A stretch of DNA of 64,000 bases, from positions 186,001 to 250,000 of the forward strand of contig OZ253672.1 of assembly GCA_965263365.1 (NCBI GenBank), read 5' to 3'. This stretch comes from CANMUM01 sp965263365. GTDB taxonomy: Bacteria; Pseudomonadota; Alphaproteobacteria; Rhodobacterales; Rhodobacteraceae. Below are positions 26,700 to 35,320 of this stretch, piece after piece; position 1 is the stretch's first letter; each line of letters opens with the position of its first letter. Position numbers and translations under genes: made by a program. The notes below the pieces were generated by a model. The model searched no databases, was not told the origin of the DNA, and saw only the letters and a program-made list of their open reading frames with translations.

Positions 26700-29600
26700 G
26701 AAATTACCCAATTTTAAACGCACAAAACTGAGCTGGGAAAATGAATCACCGGCTGTTGCGCCAGCAGCGCAGCAGCGTCCGGCGCGTCATTCCGACACCG
26801 AAGGTTCGAAGTCGCATCTATATACGACGCGATGGCAAAACTCGTCATTGGTGGCTTCGGTCGTGGAATCTAACGTACTCTGTATTGGACCAGGGCAGTT
26901 TCCGTTCAACTTGCCAGATTCGTGGTTCTATGTCCGCATATCCGATCCTCAGCAATTGGAGGGGGTGTTGCAAGAAACGGGGTGGCCTCGAGTGGTGCTT
27001 ATCAGCGACGGTAGTGAACAATCGACGGCCCTGGCTCTAGCCCTTCTGCAGAGTGATGCTGTGCCTGCGAAGGTGACCTTTTTACGCCGACAGGCGCACG
27101 CATCCGACGCAGGCTTGTATGGGCTCGCGCGTACGGCACGGCATGAGCGCCCGACCTTGTCTCTCAATTGTGTCACGGTGGGGGAACACTTGGACAGTCT
27201 TTGGCCTGTCGTCTGTCTGAACGATGCCGAACAGGATTTGTTGATCGATGATCAAGGTCAACTCAAAGTGCCCAAATTGTCACGCGTGACCCTTAATGAC
27301 ACATCGATTACGCTCTCAGCCGAGAAATCCTATGTGATCAGTGGTGGCGCTGGCGACCTCGGTTTAGCCGCAGCACAACGACTGGTCGATCTGGGCGCTC
27401 GCCATTTGGTACTGATCAACCGTTCGGACCACTCTCAGTCTGCATCATCCGCATTAAAGGGTTTGCAAATCAACGCCAAGCTGAAGCTGGTGGCTTGTGA
27501 TATTGCCGATGGATTTCGCTTAACCCGGACATTCCGTGATTTGTTTCAGCAGGGGCTGCCACCGGTCGCAGGCGTGATCCATACCGCGGGTGTGCTCACC
27601 GACGGTGTGTTGGAGACACAGACACCCGAACAGTTCCAAACCAGTTTCGACATTAAGGTGAACGGAGCCATCAATCTGCGATTAGCATTACAACCAAGTG
27701 ACTTCTTTATCGGGTACGGTTCACTCGCAAGTGAATTGGGTTCACCAGGACAGGCTAGTTACGCAGCGGCGAACGCTGCTTTGAATGTGCTCATGGCGCA
27801 GTGGCAACAGACTGACTTCGCTGCTGTGGCCATCAACTGGGGGACTTGGTCCAGCGGTGGCATGGCGGTGCGGACGGGGGCTGTGCAACGGGCCGAACAA
27901 CTGGGCCTGGGATCGATTGATGCAGAGATGGGCGGGAACGCTCTGCAAGCGGTTCTGGCAAATTCTCCGTCTCAGGCTTCAGTGATCGTGTCACCGTTTG
28001 ATTGGTCAAAAATTTCTCTGCGTACACCGTTTTTTGATGCGTTTGTCAGTGGTGACCAAGCACCACCCGCGTCACACGCGCCCGTTCAGGACAGTACGAT
28101 CCGTAAGTTAATCCGAGAAGCGGTTTATGAGGCGTTGGGGGAGATCATCGACGATGATCAGCCATTGATGGAAAACGGCCTGAATTCGCTTGGCAGTATG
28201 TCGCTGCGCAATCAGATCGCGATGAGCCTGAATGTCACATTACCTTCTGCCTTCGTGGTGGAGTGCCCGGATATCAACAGCATGGTACGTTATGTGGTAG
28301 GGTTGACCGGCACTGCGGAAGTCGGCGCGACGTCAGCTGCCGTCGAAGACAGCGAATTGCCGGTATTGGTGATTGGTGCCGGGATCGGGGGGTTGAGTTT
28401 TGCTCGACAGCTGGAGCTGGCAGGATTGCAGGTCGAAGTCGTTGATAAACAGCCTGCGGCTGGTGGAGTTTGGAACCTGCACGCCAATGTGGATTCGAAA
28501 CTGCAGATCGATTCGCCCGCTTACGATTTTGACAGCACCCAATTACCGCTCGATACCGACCATCGCTGGCAGGTTGCCTTCCCTGCGCAACCGAAAATAC
28601 ACGAAGATAGTAACCGTATTGCTGAAGAACTGAATCAACCTGTTAGATATCAAACCGAAGTTACCGCAGTTGAGAAAACAGGAGATCAAGAATATCAGGT
28701 CAGGTTCTTAAGCAACGGCGTAACCTCGGAGAAACGCTATTCCGGGGTGGTCTCTATGACCGGCGGTTTACATACGCCGAAGCGGCACGAATTTCCGCAG
28801 GAGGCCTCATTTCTGGGGGCGATAGCTTATGGCATAGGTAACGACCTCTCCCGAGAAAAATTCAACGGTGCCAACGTCGTCATCGTCGGACACGGTGCTT
28901 TTGCGCTGGAGAATATGCGCACTGCACTGCAAAACGGGGCAAACCACGTCACTATCCTATGTCGAAGACGTAATCTGGTTATGTCCACCTTCTGTAACTG
29001 GTTATTGAACAGTGCACCAGGGGTCATGTCGGTGAGCGATGTTATGGAAGTCATGCGACCGTTTTATCGGGCCACTGGCATCAACATTGATGACTTGCCG
29101 TCTTTCACCTTCGATGACGCCGGGGAGCGGGTACTTGATCAGACCACTGTACCTCCTGGTTCAGATCTGTTTTTCCTGGCGCAGATGGCGGGAAAAGTGT
29201 CTGTGGTGGTGGATGAAATCGATTCCGTTAATTCGCGCGGTGTCACGACAAAGCAAGGTCAGCAGTTGTCGGCAGACATCTTGCTCAAATGTCTGGGCTT
29301 TTCTACCGAACCGAGAATCAGTCAGTTGTTTGGAGAGGACGCAGAGGTTCGAGGGTTGTGGATTAACGGTGACGCCAATCTGTTTACCTACAATGATGGC
29401 GCGCAAGTACCTCGTCAGGTGAAAACCCTGCTATGTTCCAGTTATGCTTTCTTCGTCCAAGTTTTTGCCAAAGCTTACATCCATTTTCGACGTCATCCCG
29501 ATTCGTTTAAGTCTGCGCAGCGTCGCATTGGTAACGATCAACAGGGAAAAACCGTCGCCGAGCGGATTTTCATGGAACTGTGGGATTTCATCGAACCTGC

Positions 29601-30567
29601 GAAAAAATTAACAGCGCAGCGTACGCAGGAGTTACTACCGTTTGATCGCTTTATTGTTGAGCGTGAGCGTGAATGGCAGCAATACAGTGAACTGTTGGGA
29701 TTGCCGTCCTCATCAATGTGGTCGCTGTTGCAGCCAGTGCACAGCATTCTGGCGCGTCGTCTGCCCAGTTCCCCAGTGGAACAGCGAACGCAATCGAAAA
29801 AGTTCGGCCAGTTTTCAGTATTCACGCCACGCAAGAAACGCGTTCTGTTTTTACCTGGACAGGGAACAAATGGACGTCTGGCTCGTTCACTTTTGGAGCG
29901 AACTGGCTGGCTGACTCGAACTGATTTGGAATTTACCGTACCAGATGCACCATTTGAGTTGCCAGCCTTCACCAATGAAGAGCAGCTGCGACAAGTAGGA
30001 CTCGATGGGTTGGTATCACTGGGGGTTTATGAGCGTACTGCGGTCTATCGAGAATGGCGTGCTGGTTTCGAAACATTGTGGGCAGAGTTTCATGGCAACT
30101 CAGATCCTGCAGATCCAATTAAAGTTAGGAAAAATTGGAATTATTCACTCGGCTATCTGCATACGCTTCTGGATAAATACGGTCCATTTGACGGCGTGGC
30201 AGGCTTCTGCGAAGGGGCTGCGATCTTAACCACCGCTTTGCACTTGGAAGCGATAGGCGCAGACTATGGCTTGAAGGACATCCAGTTCTTTCTTGCGATT
30301 TCACCGTGGCAACCTCCGCTGTTTGTAAAAGACGGGTTGTTTGATGAGGGACTCAGTTTAGATCTTCCAGTATTGCAGATCGTCGGCGATAACGACATGC
30401 CGGTTTTCATTGAAGCAGCACCGAAGTTTGCTCGTTCATTCACCAATCTGATTGCATATCACCACCCGGGTCAGCACGTCTACCCGCCGCTCAATAGCAG
30501 CTTGTCTAGTAAAGTAGACGAGCTGTTGATGATGGGCGATCGGTATAAGATTGCGTACGGCGTATGA
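26692..30567 (+). CDS. PKS half-module (KR-ACP) fused to FMO and FSH-type hydrolase
   Basis: The 1291-residue protein completes module 4. An N-terminal linker and structural KR half are followed by the catalytic KR (SGGAGDLG at about 217, catalytic Tyr357) and ACP (GLNSLGSM, Ser499). Next is a flavin monooxygenase domain, about 558-960, with FAD motif GAGIGG at 562-567 and a second Rossmann motif VIVGHGAFA for NADPH. The usual FMO His-containing fingerprint is altered: FLGAIAY has Tyr where FxGxxxH is expected. The C-terminus, about 1045-1285, is an FSH1-type serine-hydrolase fold: LFLPGQGTNG, YGPFDGVAGFCEGAA, GDNDMP (Asp1235) and GQHVYPP (His1262). The nucleophile is Cys1173 instead of the usual Ser. 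This domain is the likely release enzyme and FMO probably oxidises the tethered chain (inference). The ATG overlaps the upstream stop by 8 bp and the end overlaps the next gene by 4 bp. Confidence 0.93.
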   Translation: MSKKLPNFKRTKLSWENESPAVAPAAQQRPARHSDTEGSKSHLYTTRWQNSSLVASVVESNVLCIGPGQFPFNLPDSWFYVRISDPQQLEGVLQETGWPRVVLISDGSEQSTALALALLQSDAVPAKVTFLRRQAHASDAGLYGLARTARHERPTLSLNCVTVGEHLDSLWPVVCLNDAEQDLLIDDQGQLKVPKLSRVTLNDTSITLSAEKSYVISGGAGDLGLAAAQRLVDLGARHLVLINRSDHSQSASSALKGLQINAKLKLVACDIADGFRLTRTFRDLFQQGLPPVAGVIHTAGVLTDGVLETQTPEQFQTSFDIKVNGAINLRLALQPSDFFIGYGSLASELGSPGQASYAAANAALNVLMAQWQQTDFAAVAINWGTWSSGGMAVRTGAVQRAEQLGLGSIDAEMGGNALQAVLANSPSQASVIVSPFDWSKISLRTPFFDAFVSGDQAPPASHAPVQDSTIRKLIREAVYEALGEIIDDDQPLMENGLNSLGSMSLRNQIAMSLNVTLPSAFVVECPDINSMVRYVVGLTGTAEVGATSAAVEDSELPVLVIGAGIGGLSFARQLELAGLQVEVVDKQPAAGGVWNLHANVDSKLQIDSPAYDFDSTQLPLDTDHRWQVAFPAQPKIHEDSNRIAEELNQPVRYQTEVTAVEKTGDQEYQVRFLSNGVTSEKRYSGVVSMTGGLHTPKRHEFPQEASFLGAIAYGIGNDLSREKFNGANVVIVGHGAFALENMRTALQNGANHVTILCRRRNLVMSTFCNWLLNSAPGVMSVSDVMEVMRPFYRATGINIDDLPSFTFDDAGERVLDQTTVPPGSDLFFLAQMAGKVSVVVDEIDSVNSRGVTTKQGQQLSADILLKCLGFSTEPRISQLFGEDAEVRGLWINGDANLFTYNDGAQVPRQVKTLLCSSYAFFVQVFAKAYIHFRRHPDSFKSAQRRIGNDQQGKTVAERIFMELWDFIEPAKKLTAQRTQELLPFDRFIVEREREWQQYSELLGLPSSSMWSLLQPVHSILARRLPSSPVEQRTQSKKFGQFSVFTPRKKRVLFLPGQGTNGRLARSLLERTGWLTRTDLEFTVPDAPFELPAFTNEEQLRQVGLDGLVSLGVYERTAVYREWRAGFETLWAEFHGNSDPADPIKVRKNWNYSLGYLHTLLDKYGPFDGVAGFCEGAAILTTALHLEAIGADYGLKDIQFFLAISPWQPPLFVKDGLFDEGLSLDLPVLQIVGDNDMPVFIEAAPKFARSFTNLIAYHHPGQHVYPPLNSSLSSKVDELLMMGDRYKIAYGV

Positions 30568-31316
30568 GAGTATTTACAGTCTCGGATGTTCATGTGGACT
30601 TCGGCCCCAATCGGCAATGGGTTCGACAGTTGAGCGACTTCGATTACCAGCACGATTTGTTGATCGTCGCTGGTGATTTAAGCGATGACGAACGTTTGTT
30701 GACCGAAATATTGACCACACTGACACATAAATTTCAGTGGGTGGTATTTGTTCCTGGTAATCATGATGCATGGGTGCATCGTAGTCGGTTTAGTAATTCA
30801 CTGGAGAAGTTTTACTGGGTGTTGAAGGCCGCTGATGAGTTGGGGGTGATAACGGAACGAGTAACACTAAATGGTATAGATGTCGTTCCTTTATACAGCT
30901 GGTACGATTACTCATTCGCACCACTCAATGAGCAGCTTGAAGAGTCTTGGTCTGACTTTAGACTGTGCAATTGGCCAATGTCAGTGATAGATATAGCCGC
31001 ACATTTTCATAATATGAATGAGATTACCTTGCGTGAGATGGTAGAATGCAAATGGCGCATTAGTGTCTCACATTTTATGCCGCGGATTGAATTGCTGCCG
31101 GACTACATACCAAAGCGGCTTGCCTATTTATGGCCTGTATTGGGTTCCACTACGTTGGGAGAACAAGTTGAGCGGTTACGACCAGATATACACATTTATG
31201 GACACAGTCACGTCAACACGAAAACAATTCATCAAGGAGTTAAATACGTGAACAACGCATTTGGTTATCCTAATGAACGTACTTGGTCCGGCTTGTTACA
31301 ACTAGAATTAATTTAA
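30564..31316 (+). CDS. Calcineurin-like metallophosphoesterase
   Basis: The 250-residue protein carries the metallophosphoesterase motifs in order: SDVH (Asp8, His10), AGDLSDD, GNHDAW and GHSH near the C-terminus, which bind two metal ions. There is no signal peptide, so it is cytoplasmic. The ATG overlaps the stop of the PKS/FMO gene by 4 bp (ATGA), so it is translated with the biosynthetic genes. Family members cut phosphoesters in many substrates. In this setting it might act on a phosphorylated intermediate, a nucleotide, or carrier-protein phosphopantetheine, and nothing in the sequence decides between these. Confidence 0.88.
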   Translation: MRVFTVSDVHVDFGPNRQWVRQLSDFDYQHDLLIVAGDLSDDERLLTEILTTLTHKFQWVVFVPGNHDAWVHRSRFSNSLEKFYWVLKAADELGVITERVTLNGIDVVPLYSWYDYSFAPLNEQLEESWSDFRLCNWPMSVIDIAAHFHNMNEITLREMVECKWRISVSHFMPRIELLPDYIPKRLAYLWPVLGSTTLGEQVERLRPDIHIYGHSHVNTKTIHQGVKYVNNAFGYPNERTWSGLLQLELI

Positions 31317-31332
31317 ATTTAAGGAGATTAGA

Positions 31333-31881
31333 ATGGCGCTGTTGGATAACAAAGACGCACCTTGGCAGACAGATCCGTCTCTGGGTGGCGTGCCCAATTC
31401 ATTTGGACTGTTTCAGGAGCAGTTCTTAAAACCGTTAGGTAAAACAGCCATTAACATTGAGCGAGAACAAGAAAGTGCTGAGTATGGGGCGATCCGTTTT
31501 GAGATGGATGGACAGACATGCTTGTATCGTCAGGCTAAACATACCCCCAAAAAAATCGGTCAGTTTGTTACTCTCTGGAAACGTCCGACACCGTCCAGCG
31601 AAATTGCGCCGTTTGACTGCGGCGATGGAATTGACAGGGTGATCATATTCGCAGATGAACATCCACGCTTTGGTGTGTTTGTTTTCCAGCGTCAACAGTT
31701 GGTAAAAAAGGACATTTTCTCTAAGAAATTAGAAGGGGGAAAGCGCGCGTTTCGGGTTTACGCGCCTTGGACTGTACCGATGGCAGAGCAGGCTAAGCGA
31801 TCTAAAATTTGGCAATGCGAAAACTTTGTGGAACTCACCGACATTGAAAAAGGGAGGACACAGTTGGTTGAGATATTATAA
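31333..31881 (+). CDS. MepB family protein
   Basis: The 182-residue protein has a good ribosome-binding site (aaggag before the ATG). It matches the MepB family pattern: an early aromatic/charged region, TPKKIGQFVTLWKRP near residue 73, PFDCGDGIDRVIIF, FGVFVFQRQQLVKKDI, GKRAFRVYAPW and a C-terminal SKIWQCENFVEL. MepB is named from the staphylococcal mepRAB locus and has no settled function. Its presence in a polyketide operon is unusual. It may be involved in nucleic-acid or product-related protection, but this is speculation. It sits 16 bp after the phosphoesterase and 3 bp before the phosphopantetheinyl transferase. Confidence 0.85.
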   Translation: MALLDNKDAPWQTDPSLGGVPNSFGLFQEQFLKPLGKTAINIEREQESAEYGAIRFEMDGQTCLYRQAKHTPKKIGQFVTLWKRPTPSSEIAPFDCGDGIDRVIIFADEHPRFGVFVFQRQQLVKKDIFSKKLEGGKRAFRVYAPWTVPMAEQAKRSKIWQCENFVELTDIEKGRTQLVEIL

Positions 31882-31884
31882 GTC

Positions 31885-32571
31885 ATGTTAAGTTGCCCTT
31901 GGCGAATTGAGCGCCTGCCGGTTTGTGAACGTTACGGAGCAATTTGTTTAATGATGCGAACTAACGATAAGGGGTTTGACTACATTCGCCAAGAGCACAA
32001 AGACATCCTGTTTCCGAAAAACATTGATAATGCGGTACGTAGTCGTCAGATTGAGTTTTTTGCCGGCCGGTTGTTGGCGAAACGGGCACTAGAGGAGCTT
32101 GGAAGTTTTCATACCGATGTGTCGATAGGGATCCATCGTGAACCCTTGTGGCCATCAGGTTTTGTTGGCAGCATCACCCATTCTAAGAACATAATTGGCG
32201 TATTGGTGTTACGGAATAATAATCTGCTTGTAGGAATGGATATTGAGCATCAGATAGCTTCCGAGCAATCGGAATCGCTATCAAACATACTCAGTAACAA
32301 AGAATTGACTTTATTAGCTCAGAATGGGTTAAGCAAGGTTGAAAGTTTTACTATAGGATTTTCGGCCAAGGAAACCTTATTTAAGGCCGTATTTCCGAGA
32401 GTGAAACGGTATCTTGATTTTGACCAGTCAACATTGTTTAAGTTTGATAGCAATCGGTGCTGCATAGACATTGAGCTGCATATTGATAGAGTCTCACGTC
32501 GATATAAAGTGTTGTTTGTCGATTTAGGTATTTTTTTAATTACTTCGCTGATAGAGTCTGGTGATTGGTGA
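31885..32571 (+). CDS. 4'-Phosphopantetheinyl transferase (EntD/Sfp type)
   Basis: The 228-residue protein has the PPTase core motifs: GSITHSKN, VGMDIEHQ with the magnesium-binding Asp, and FSAKETLFKAVFP, the W/F-x-x-K-E motif. It transfers the phosphopantetheine arm from coenzyme A to Ser of the carrier domains. The six carrier sites in the two megasynthases (Ser34, 1067, 2352, 3803, 5060 of the first and Ser499 of the second) are its obvious substrates. It is the last gene of the operon. IS1111 end sequence begins 23 bp after its stop. Carrying its own activator makes the cluster self-sufficient on transfer. Confidence 0.93.
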   Translation: MLSCPWRIERLPVCERYGAICLMMRTNDKGFDYIRQEHKDILFPKNIDNAVRSRQIEFFAGRLLAKRALEELGSFHTDVSIGIHREPLWPSGFVGSITHSKNIIGVLVLRNNNLLVGMDIEHQIASEQSESLSNILSNKELTLLAQNGLSKVESFTIGFSAKETLFKAVFPRVKRYLDFDQSTLFKFDSNRCCIDIELHIDRVSRRYKVLFVDLGIFLITSLIESGDW

Positions 32572-32594
32572 ATTGATCGGGTCATATCAGGTCT

Positions 32595-32712
32595 TGTCAT
32601 GTGTGGATGGCTCGGTTTTTGCAAGGGTGTAAATTGACATTTGATGATATTTTTGCGGGTAACGGTCATGTGTCCGGCCTTTTTGTGCGGAGTTATGTCC
32701 CGCTGGCCCTGA
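32595..32712 (-). repeat. 118-bp inverted copy of the IS1111 right end
   Basis: By reading, this segment is the exact reverse complement of 6722-6839, including the 19-bp terminal repeat. It is cut sharply at 32712 by the left end of the IS6-family element. The terminal repeat faces the biosynthetic cluster, mirroring the intact element at 5461-6839. Confidence 0.92.
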
Positions 32713-33515
32713 GGCACTGTCAGAGCAAATTTGAATTTGGATAATATTACTGATATTCGCCTTTGATGATCAATAAAAATCCTTTCAAATATTTTAAGAC
32801 ATCGCCTGAAATCATCAAGCTTGCGATTTGGTTGTATGTCCGATTTCCGCTCAGTTTGCGCCAAGTTGAGGACCTTTTGCATGAGCGTGGGATCGATATT
32901 TGCCATGAAACGATACGGTTTTGGTGGAATAGATTTGGGCCGGTTTTTGCGAAAGAAATTCGTAAACGTCGACCGAACGCGCACTCGCTTTGGCGCTGGC
33001 ATATCGACGAGGTTTTCGTGAAAGTGAATGGCCAAAGATTATATCTTTGGCGCGCCATCGACCATGAAGGTGCCGTGCTCGAATGCGTTGTGACGAAGCG
33101 TCGTGATCGCCGCGCAGCACTTAAATTGTTGAGGAAATTGTTATCAAAGCACGGAAATCCCAGCGAAATTGTGACTGACAAATTGGGTTCATATCGGGCA
33201 GCATTGCGTGAAATTGGCTATGCTGGAAATCACGAAATGGGCCAATATCGAAACAATCAATGTGAGAATTCTCATTTGCATTTTCGAAGGCGAGAGAGGG
33301 TGTGGGGTAAATTCAAATCCATGGGCAGTTTGCAGAAATTCGTTTCCGTTCGATCCCAGTTCCACAATCATTTCCAACATCAAAGGCAACTCGAAAACAG
33401 ATCAACATTTAAGAAACTTCGCGATCAATCTCTTGCTGATTGGCGGAAATTCTGTGCCGCATAAAACGAACTTGCCCAACATTCAGAGACGGGTCAGAAT
33501 TCGTCTGACAGCACC
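32713..33515 (+). mobile_element. IS6-family insertion sequence, copy 1
   Basis: An 803-bp element begins ggcactgtcagagc and ends ctgacagcacc. The ends are imperfect inverted repeats (left ggcactgtcaga, right-end complement ggtgctgtcaga). The 8-bp flanks (ggccctga on the left, atttggat on the right) do not match, so there is no target-site duplication. The sequence from 32776 to the end is identical to copy 2 (50134-50873), while the first about 60 bp differ. Confidence 0.88.
32766..33464 (+). CDS. IS6-family transposase, copy 1
   Basis: The start is the ATG at 32766 (MINKNPFKYF); a TTG one codon earlier is unlikely. The 232-residue protein has a short N-terminal helix-turn-helix region, then the DDE domain: WHIDEVFVKVNG (first Asp), VTDKLGSYRAA (second Asp) and RRRERVWGKFKS, with the Glu in the expected position. 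Length and motifs fit IS26/IS6100-like enzymes. The reading frame is intact, so it is probably functional. It differs from copy 2 only in the first few residues. Confidence 0.93.
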   Translation: MINKNPFKYFKTSPEIIKLAIWLYVRFPLSLRQVEDLLHERGIDICHETIRFWWNRFGPVFAKEIRKRRPNAHSLWRWHIDEVFVKVNGQRLYLWRAIDHEGAVLECVVTKRRDRRAALKLLRKLLSKHGNPSEIVTDKLGSYRAALREIGYAGNHEMGQYRNNQCENSHLHFRRRERVWGKFKSMGSLQKFVSVRSQFHNHFQHQRQLENRSTFKKLRDQSLADWRKFCAA

Positions 33516-33686
33516 ATTTGGATACAAATGTTTTTGGTTTAAGCAATTGGCATTTCACTAATGAACAGATTGAATCGACAATGCAGTCTTGGGGAGGGTG
33601 CTAGTGCGCGGTTGCATCAACCATACTCAATCAATTGATGAATAAGTCTAGGAATTGATACAAGGCTGAATAATCAATATTCTCCC

Positions 33687-35273
33687 TCACCATTCCTTAC
33701 TCACACTTATCATCCACACGCCTGATTGCTGGTGCTCATCGAGGGCGGATTGATCAGAGAGATTGAGGAGTTTGGCATAGGATAGATCAAGATCGAGTGC
33801 GCCGCCTTCAAATCGTAAGCCAAGCACGCCGCCTGTGGCTTCCCAATTTTTGATATCATAGCGCGTATCCTCAAAGATACGGCCGTAATCCAGAGCTGTG
33901 AAAAGCGTCGGTGTGCCACCCCAATTGCTTTTGAGCTTGGGCATTTCATAGGAAAGCTCTTGGCGAAGGGTGAACCCTGAATTGCCCGCAGCCAGTGAAC
34001 TCCAAACGCCGCGCACAGTGGATACGCCGCCAATTGATAACTGCTGACTCCCATATAACCGATCACCGCTATGTTGGGCACTGAAGGTGGCATTATAGCC
34101 AAGCTTGCCGTTATCAAACTGCCAATCACGCTCATAGTCAGCGCTAAACAGGTAGCGTGTGAATTGTGCATTGGGCTGGGCCTCGGGCATTTCATCGTAA
34201 TTTTCCGCGCCGAACCATTTGAGGCCTTTTTCAAGAGCAAATGAGCTTTTGAGTTCGCCTTTCCATAAGGGACGTTCATGCGAAAGCTCAATCTTGCCGA
34301 CAGTCAAAATACGTGAGGAGCTCTCGATTAATGTATCAAGAATGTAGTTTTCTGCTTCGCTGCGTTCAAGTGAGAATGTGAGGTGCGTTTTGCTTGTTTG
34401 ATCACGGTGCATAAGACGCTTGAAAGAAAGCGACTGACTGCGCGACCAGCCATCCACTGGAATTGGATCAAACTGACCTGGGGTTTCTTGATAATAATCC
34501 GACCAACTCAATGCGAATGTATTCTCCCATTTGCCATAAGGAATGGTAAGATCGAAATTAATCGCTCTCGTGCCAAAACCATCATACCCCCAATTGAGCG
34601 GATGGGGCGACATGGATTTGGTGAAGCTTAAATTCCACTGATCGTTAAGGCCTAATAAATGATCATAGCTAAAACCAATGGTGCTCGAATATTCACCCAT
34701 AGGTTCTTGACTGTAATTATTGGCCGAATAGGTTATTTTCCATGGCTGCTCAGATGTGGCCGATATGTTGAGAATAGACTGCCCTGTCTCGCTTCCAGCC
34801 TCTAACTCCATGTCGGCTTTAAAACTTTCCATTTCACGGATATTGTCGAGCCCCTGCTCAATCTCGCGGATATTGGCTACTTCGCCTTCAAGTTTGGGAT
34901 ACACAACCGCTTGCCAAGAGCGATCTTCTTCACCGTTAAATTGAATATCTTCGATATACCCCTCAACGACAGCAATCTCCAATGAGCCATCTGATAAGTC
35001 TTGTTCAGGTAAATAAGCACGTGAGGTAATATAGCCTTCATCGACATAGGCTGTAGTGATGGCTTCCATGATGCGATTAAAGTCTTGAAGACCGAGGCAT
35101 TTTCCCTCAAAAGGTGCGATCCAAGCTTTGGCCTTTGATGCATCAAATAGGGTAACACCATCAACAATAACCCGATCAATTGGTAAGCAGGCGACTTGGG
35201 CATTCGTGCCAAAGGCAATCGTACTCATCGCCAGCGAGGCAAGCATTGTTATTTCAAATTGTTTATGGCGCAT
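33687..35273 (-). CDS. Two-partner secretion outer-membrane transporter TpsB (ShlB/FhaC/HecB family)
   Basis: The 528-residue protein has a signal peptide ending near TNAQVA. A POTRA-like N-terminal region follows (VIVDGVTLFDASKAKAWIAP, YVDEGYITSRAYLPEQDLSD), then a long beta-barrel with alternating aromatic strands. The loop-6 signature VRG (STVRGVW) is present near residue 430, and the protein ends in an aromatic (VSKEW), typical for outer-membrane barrels. It should export the large exoprotein encoded at 37075-46302, whose N-terminal TPS domain it would recognise. It is in the opposite orientation to the exoprotein gene and 47 bp downstream of the Sel1 protein gene, with which it is probably co-transcribed. 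Confidence 0.92.
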   Translation of the reverse strand: MRHKQFEITMLASLAMSTIAFGTNAQVACLPIDRVIVDGVTLFDASKAKAWIAPFEGKCLGLQDFNRIMEAITTAYVDEGYITSRAYLPEQDLSDGSLEIAVVEGYIEDIQFNGEEDRSWQAVVYPKLEGEVANIREIEQGLDNIREMESFKADMELEAGSETGQSILNISATSEQPWKITYSANNYSQEPMGEYSSTIGFSYDHLLGLNDQWNLSFTKSMSPHPLNWGYDGFGTRAINFDLTIPYGKWENTFALSWSDYYQETPGQFDPIPVDGWSRSQSLSFKRLMHRDQTSKTHLTFSLERSEAENYILDTLIESSSRILTVGKIELSHERPLWKGELKSSFALEKGLKWFGAENYDEMPEAQPNAQFTRYLFSADYERDWQFDNGKLGYNATFSAQHSGDRLYGSQQLSIGGVSTVRGVWSSLAAGNSGFTLRQELSYEMPKLKSNWGGTPTLFTALDYGRIFEDTRYDIKNWEATGGVLGLRFEGGALDLDLSYAKLLNLSDQSALDEHQQSGVWMISVSKEW

Positions 35274-35320
35274 GACATTCTACCTTAAACACAGTTCATA
35301 GCGATCGGTAATTTTGATGA

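Noticed and set aside
33516..33686. Short region between IS6 copy 1 and tpsB examined for a gene or RNA
   Set aside because: AT-rich sequence with no gene, no strong hairpin and no recognised motif.
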